Source: Victivallales bacterium
GTDB lineage: Bacteria > Verrucomicrobiota > Lentisphaeria > Oligosphaerales > Lenti-02
Length of the DNA: 8,163 nt
Assembly (NCBI GenBank): GCA_018648945.1
Contig: JABGQJ010000332.1
Location: 1 to 8,163, forward strand
Direction of reading: 5' to 3'
Under the pieces are notes generated by a model, which saw only the letters and a list, made by a program, of their open reading frames with translations, did no database searches and was not told where the DNA came from. Position 1 is the first letter of the stretch. The number at the start of each line of letters is the position of its first letter. Shown here in pieces: positions 5,984 to 8,163 of the stretch. Made by a program: the position numbers and the translations under genes.

Positions 5984-7609
5984 GTGAATATCCTGGTTCT
6001 AATGAGCGACCAGTTCCGCCACGACGTCCTCGGTTGCGCGGGCAATGCCATCGTCCAGACCCCGAACATCGATGCTCTGGCCGCTGGGGGAACACGGTTC
6101 TCGCAGGCGTGTTGCCCCACTCCTGTCTGCATCGCCAGTCGCCACAGTTTCGTTACCGGACGGCGCATGCGGGACCACCATTGGTTTGCCAACGGCGCGC
6201 TGCCCGGCCCCATTCCCGAGTTGCCGACGTTGATGACTCTCCTGCATGGCCAGGGATACCACACCCATGCCGTTGGCAAGATGCATTTCCTGGGTCGGCA
6301 CTATGGGCTGGAGAAGCACGAGCGCATGGAGGAGTGCTGTGCCGCTCGCCTCGATGACGACTACCTTCTGTGTCTCAAGGCCAACGGGATTCGGACCCGG
6401 TATCCCCAGGGCCTGCGCGACCTGCTCTACTACCAACCACAGACCTGCGGCATCCCCGAGGAGCACAGCCAGAACGCCTGGGTCGCGAAGCGGGCCTGCC
6501 AGGCACTGCACGATCACAGATCCCAACGGGGAGACCGCCCGCTTTTCCTCTGGGCCTCCTGGATCGCCCCACATCCCCCCTTCGCGCCCTGCGAGCCTTA
6601 CGACTCGCTCTACGATCCCGCTGACATGGCAGACCCGGTGTACCCCGAGCGGCCGCTCGCCACCTTGCCATCGGTCACCTGGACGCATCGGGCGCGCCTG
6701 GACGGTGCCCATCGCGACCCGGAGCGCATCCGCCGGATTCGCGCTCTCTATGCCGGCCAGGTGACCCACGTGGACCACGCCATCGGCCAGGTGCTCGCCC
6801 AGCTGGATGCCCTTGGCATGGCCGATGACACCGCCGTGCTCTTTGTCAGCGACCACGGCGACATGCTTGGCGACCACGGACTCTCCCAGAAGAACGTACC
6901 CTATGAACCGTCCGTGCGCGTTCCGCTGATCCTCCGTTGGCCTGGACGCACGACCCCCGGCACAGTGCGTGGCGATCTCGTCGGTCTCACCGATGTCCTG
7001 CCAACCGTGCTGGACGAACTGAGCATTCCCTACCCCGAAGGCCTGCCGCCGTTGCCCGGGGCGAGCCTGCTCGGCAATGCCGGGGGCGGCCTGGCCCAGC
7101 CACGCACCGAATACGTCATCGACTACGGACGAGGCCGGGACCGTTGGCTCTGTCTCCGCAGCCACAGCCACAAGTACACCATCTGGGCAGACGGCAATAC
7201 CGAGGAGCTCTACGACCTCGTAACGGATCCACAAGAACTCCGCAATCTGGCCGCGCAGCAACCCGATATCGCCAAGCGTTTCCGGGAACGCGCGCTTGCC
7301 TGGGAACGCGAGCATGGGCTTCCCTCCTCCTTCGAGGGCGGCACCTTCCGTACCTTCGCGCCGCCTCCACTCCCCGACCAAGAACCCAGAGGAGTGAACC
7401 TGAACGAAGGTACGTGGCAGGAGAATCTCCCCCTGAACGAGCAATGCGAAGTGGAGACCTTTGCCGAGGCGTTCACCCGGGCAGTGGCAAGGGAGACGAC
7501 TCTCTCGCCCGACAAACTGAGCCTGGCATCCTACAAGCGCCAAGACGGCGCTTCCCTGGCGGATACGCCGTGGGAGATCCCCTGGCGAGAGGCCCGACCC
7601 GCCCGGTGA
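5984..7609 (+). CDS. S1-type sulfatase with C-x-A-S-R active-site motif
   Basis: A 541-residue sulfatase that hydrolyses sulfate esters, probably from a sulfated glycan. The first strand NILVLMSDQ carries metal ligand D9. TPNIDALA follows at 26-33, and the active-site motif C49-I-A-S-R53, followed by HSFVTG, is where Cys49 would be converted to formylglycine. Other family residues are K99 and H101 (GKMH), H197 (APHPPF), D290-H291 (SDHGDMLGDHG), then a KNVPYEPSVRVP segment. The usual motif is C-x-P-S-R; here alanine replaces proline, a variant accepted within the broader C/S-x-P/A-x-R consensus. No signal peptide precedes the first strand, so it appears cytoplasmic. The GTG at 5984 is chosen because the next in-frame ATG (6002) would remove the first strand, and GAGGGG lies 10 nt upstream. 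The C-terminal ~90 residues after GLPSSF are an extension I cannot assign. It follows the BNR gene and a sulfatase remnant. Confidence 0.92.
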   Translation: MNILVLMSDQFRHDVLGCAGNAIVQTPNIDALAAGGTRFSQACCPTPVCIASRHSFVTGRRMRDHHWFANGALPGPIPELPTLMTLLHGQGYHTHAVGKMHFLGRHYGLEKHERMEECCAARLDDDYLLCLKANGIRTRYPQGLRDLLYYQPQTCGIPEEHSQNAWVAKRACQALHDHRSQRGDRPLFLWASWIAPHPPFAPCEPYDSLYDPADMADPVYPERPLATLPSVTWTHRARLDGAHRDPERIRRIRALYAGQVTHVDHAIGQVLAQLDALGMADDTAVLFVSDHGDMLGDHGLSQKNVPYEPSVRVPLILRWPGRTTPGTVRGDLVGLTDVLPTVLDELSIPYPEGLPPLPGASLLGNAGGGLAQPRTEYVIDYGRGRDRWLCLRSHSHKYTIWADGNTEELYDLVTDPQELRNLAAQQPDIAKRFRERALAWEREHGLPSSFEGGTFRTFAPPPLPDQEPRGVNLNEGTWQENLPLNEQCEVETFAEAFTRAVARETTLSPDKLSLASYKRQDGASLADTPWEIPWREARPAR

Positions 7610-7673
7610 GGTGAGTGACCGAGATGGCCCGGCCCTGTCGCGCCGCAGTCGACTGTGCAGGAGGCTACGGCAG

Positions 7674-8163
7674 CTACGGCGCTGCCTCCAGGCGCACGGC
7701 GTCGAGGCAGACGTTCGCACTGCCGGTGCGCTGGAACTTGAGCAGGTCGCTGCCGGTTCCCTCAAGTGTGAGCGTGTAACTCGCCCACGTGTCGGTCGGG
7801 GCTTTGTCCATGACGCGTTTGTCGTCCCAGAAGACGGCAAGCTTCGTGGACGTATCCGGGGTGGCCTTCCGACACTGGAACGTCAGTCGGTAGGTGGTGC
7901 CAGCCTCGGTGGATACGACGCGCTGAACGAACGGGTGGAACGACACGGTCTGCAGGTAGCGCTTGCCTTCCGGCGCGTCATCGCCATCGACGATCCGGAT
8001 GAACCCGGCCTTCTGGCCTTCAGGCAACGCCAACTGCCACGGCGCGAGCGAAACATGCGGTTTTCTGCCGCGAGGATCGCCCTTCCAGTAGCCTCCGTTC
8101 GGACGAGTCGCGTCGTACATACCCACCGCCGCACCCTCGAAGCCCCAGTTCTCCCCGGCCACC
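7674..8163 (-). CDS. C-terminal carbohydrate-binding-like (jelly-roll) domain, partial
   Basis: The reading frame enters from the right edge and ends at a TAG (7676-7674 on the minus strand), giving about 162 residues of a longer protein. The GTG at the edge is probably an internal valine, so the real start is outside the window. The segment begins ENWGFEG and ends VCLDAVRLEA, the paired edge strands typical of galactose-binding-fold carbohydrate-binding modules (CBM_4_9 or DUF642-like). Between them are RIVDGDDAPEGKRYLQ and the strand-rich TTYRLTFQCRKA, which also fit a beta-sandwich. Such domains usually end secreted glycoside hydrolases or surface proteins, so the missing N-terminal part is likely catalytic or structural; this is inference. 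The gene converges on the sulfatase with a 64-nt gap. A GGCAGC/GCTGCC hairpin (7669-7686) overlaps its stop codon but has no T-run. Confidence 0.7.
   Translation of the reverse strand, partial: VAGENWGFEGAAVGMYDATRPNGGYWKGDPRGRKPHVSLAPWQLALPEGQKAGFIRIVDGDDAPEGKRYLQTVSFHPFVQRVVSTEAGTTYRLTFQCRKATPDTSTKLAVFWDDKRVMDKAPTDTWASYTLTLEGTGSDLLKFQRTGSANVCLDAVRLEAAP

Noticed and set aside
7648..7657. Palindrome CAGTCGACTG as an operator site
   Set aside because: It is a 10-bp perfect palindrome in a 64-nt gap between two gene ends, where no promoter is expected; likely chance.
7669..7686. GGCAGC/GCTGCC hairpin between convergent genes as a terminator
   Set aside because: The 6-bp stem is perfect, but there is no T-run on either side and it overlaps the stop codon of the minus-strand gene, so a terminator call is not supported.
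5999..7840. Long minus-strand open frame (613 codons) opposite the sulfatase
   Set aside because: It is antisense to an intact sulfatase and shows no family motif; best explained as a codon-usage shadow.

Overview
The window is GC-rich, with G or C dominating third codon positions. It carries one block of genes on the + strand, followed by the 3' end of a gene on the opposite strand. The combination of S1-type sulfatases, a sialidase-like beta-propeller protein and a secreted-type carbohydrate-binding domain next to radical SAM and polyprenyl synthase genes suggests a bacterium of the PVC group (Planctomycetota, Verrucomicrobiota, Lentisphaerota, Kiritimatiellota) or a neighbour such as Hydrogenedentota. 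That placement is inferred from gene content only. I saw no rRNA, tRNA, CRISPR array or insertion sequence.

Region 1 (1-342) is upstream sequence. Frame 1 stays open from the left edge to a TAG at 220-222 and may be the tail of a neighbouring gene. Next comes a strong sigma70-like promoter (TTGACC, 16 nt, TATACT at 284-311) and a leader of about 25 nt containing a Shine-Dalgarno site.

Region 2 (343-4745) is a four-gene operon with every junction overlapping (4, 8 and 4 nt). It encodes a protein with a cysteine-rich N-terminal domain and a two-cluster ferredoxin domain; a radical SAM enzyme with additional C-terminal cysteines; a single polypeptide joining a cysteine-rich DUF116 domain to a complete trans-polyprenyl diphosphate synthase; and a small alpha/alpha-toroid protein of the prenyltransferase/squalene-cyclase repeat superfamily. 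Read together they look like a pathway that builds a polyprenyl chain and then modifies it by radical and possibly cyclase or transferase chemistry. I cannot match it to any characterised pathway, and it is the best candidate here for an undescribed system.

Region 3 (4770-7609) encodes carbohydrate or sulfate-ester catabolism: a sialidase-like BNR/Asp-box propeller, the dead N-terminal stub of a sulfatase interrupted near a GGGGT/ACCCC repeat, and an intact S1-type sulfatase with a C-x-A-S-R active-site motif instead of the usual C-x-P-S-R. Neither intact protein shows a signal peptide. The propeller gene begins only 24 nt after the isoprenoid operon, so the two modules may share a transcript.

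Region 4 (7674-8163, minus strand) is the C-terminal part of a protein ending in a jelly-roll carbohydrate-binding-like domain. It converges on the sulfatase gene and continues beyond the right edge of the window.
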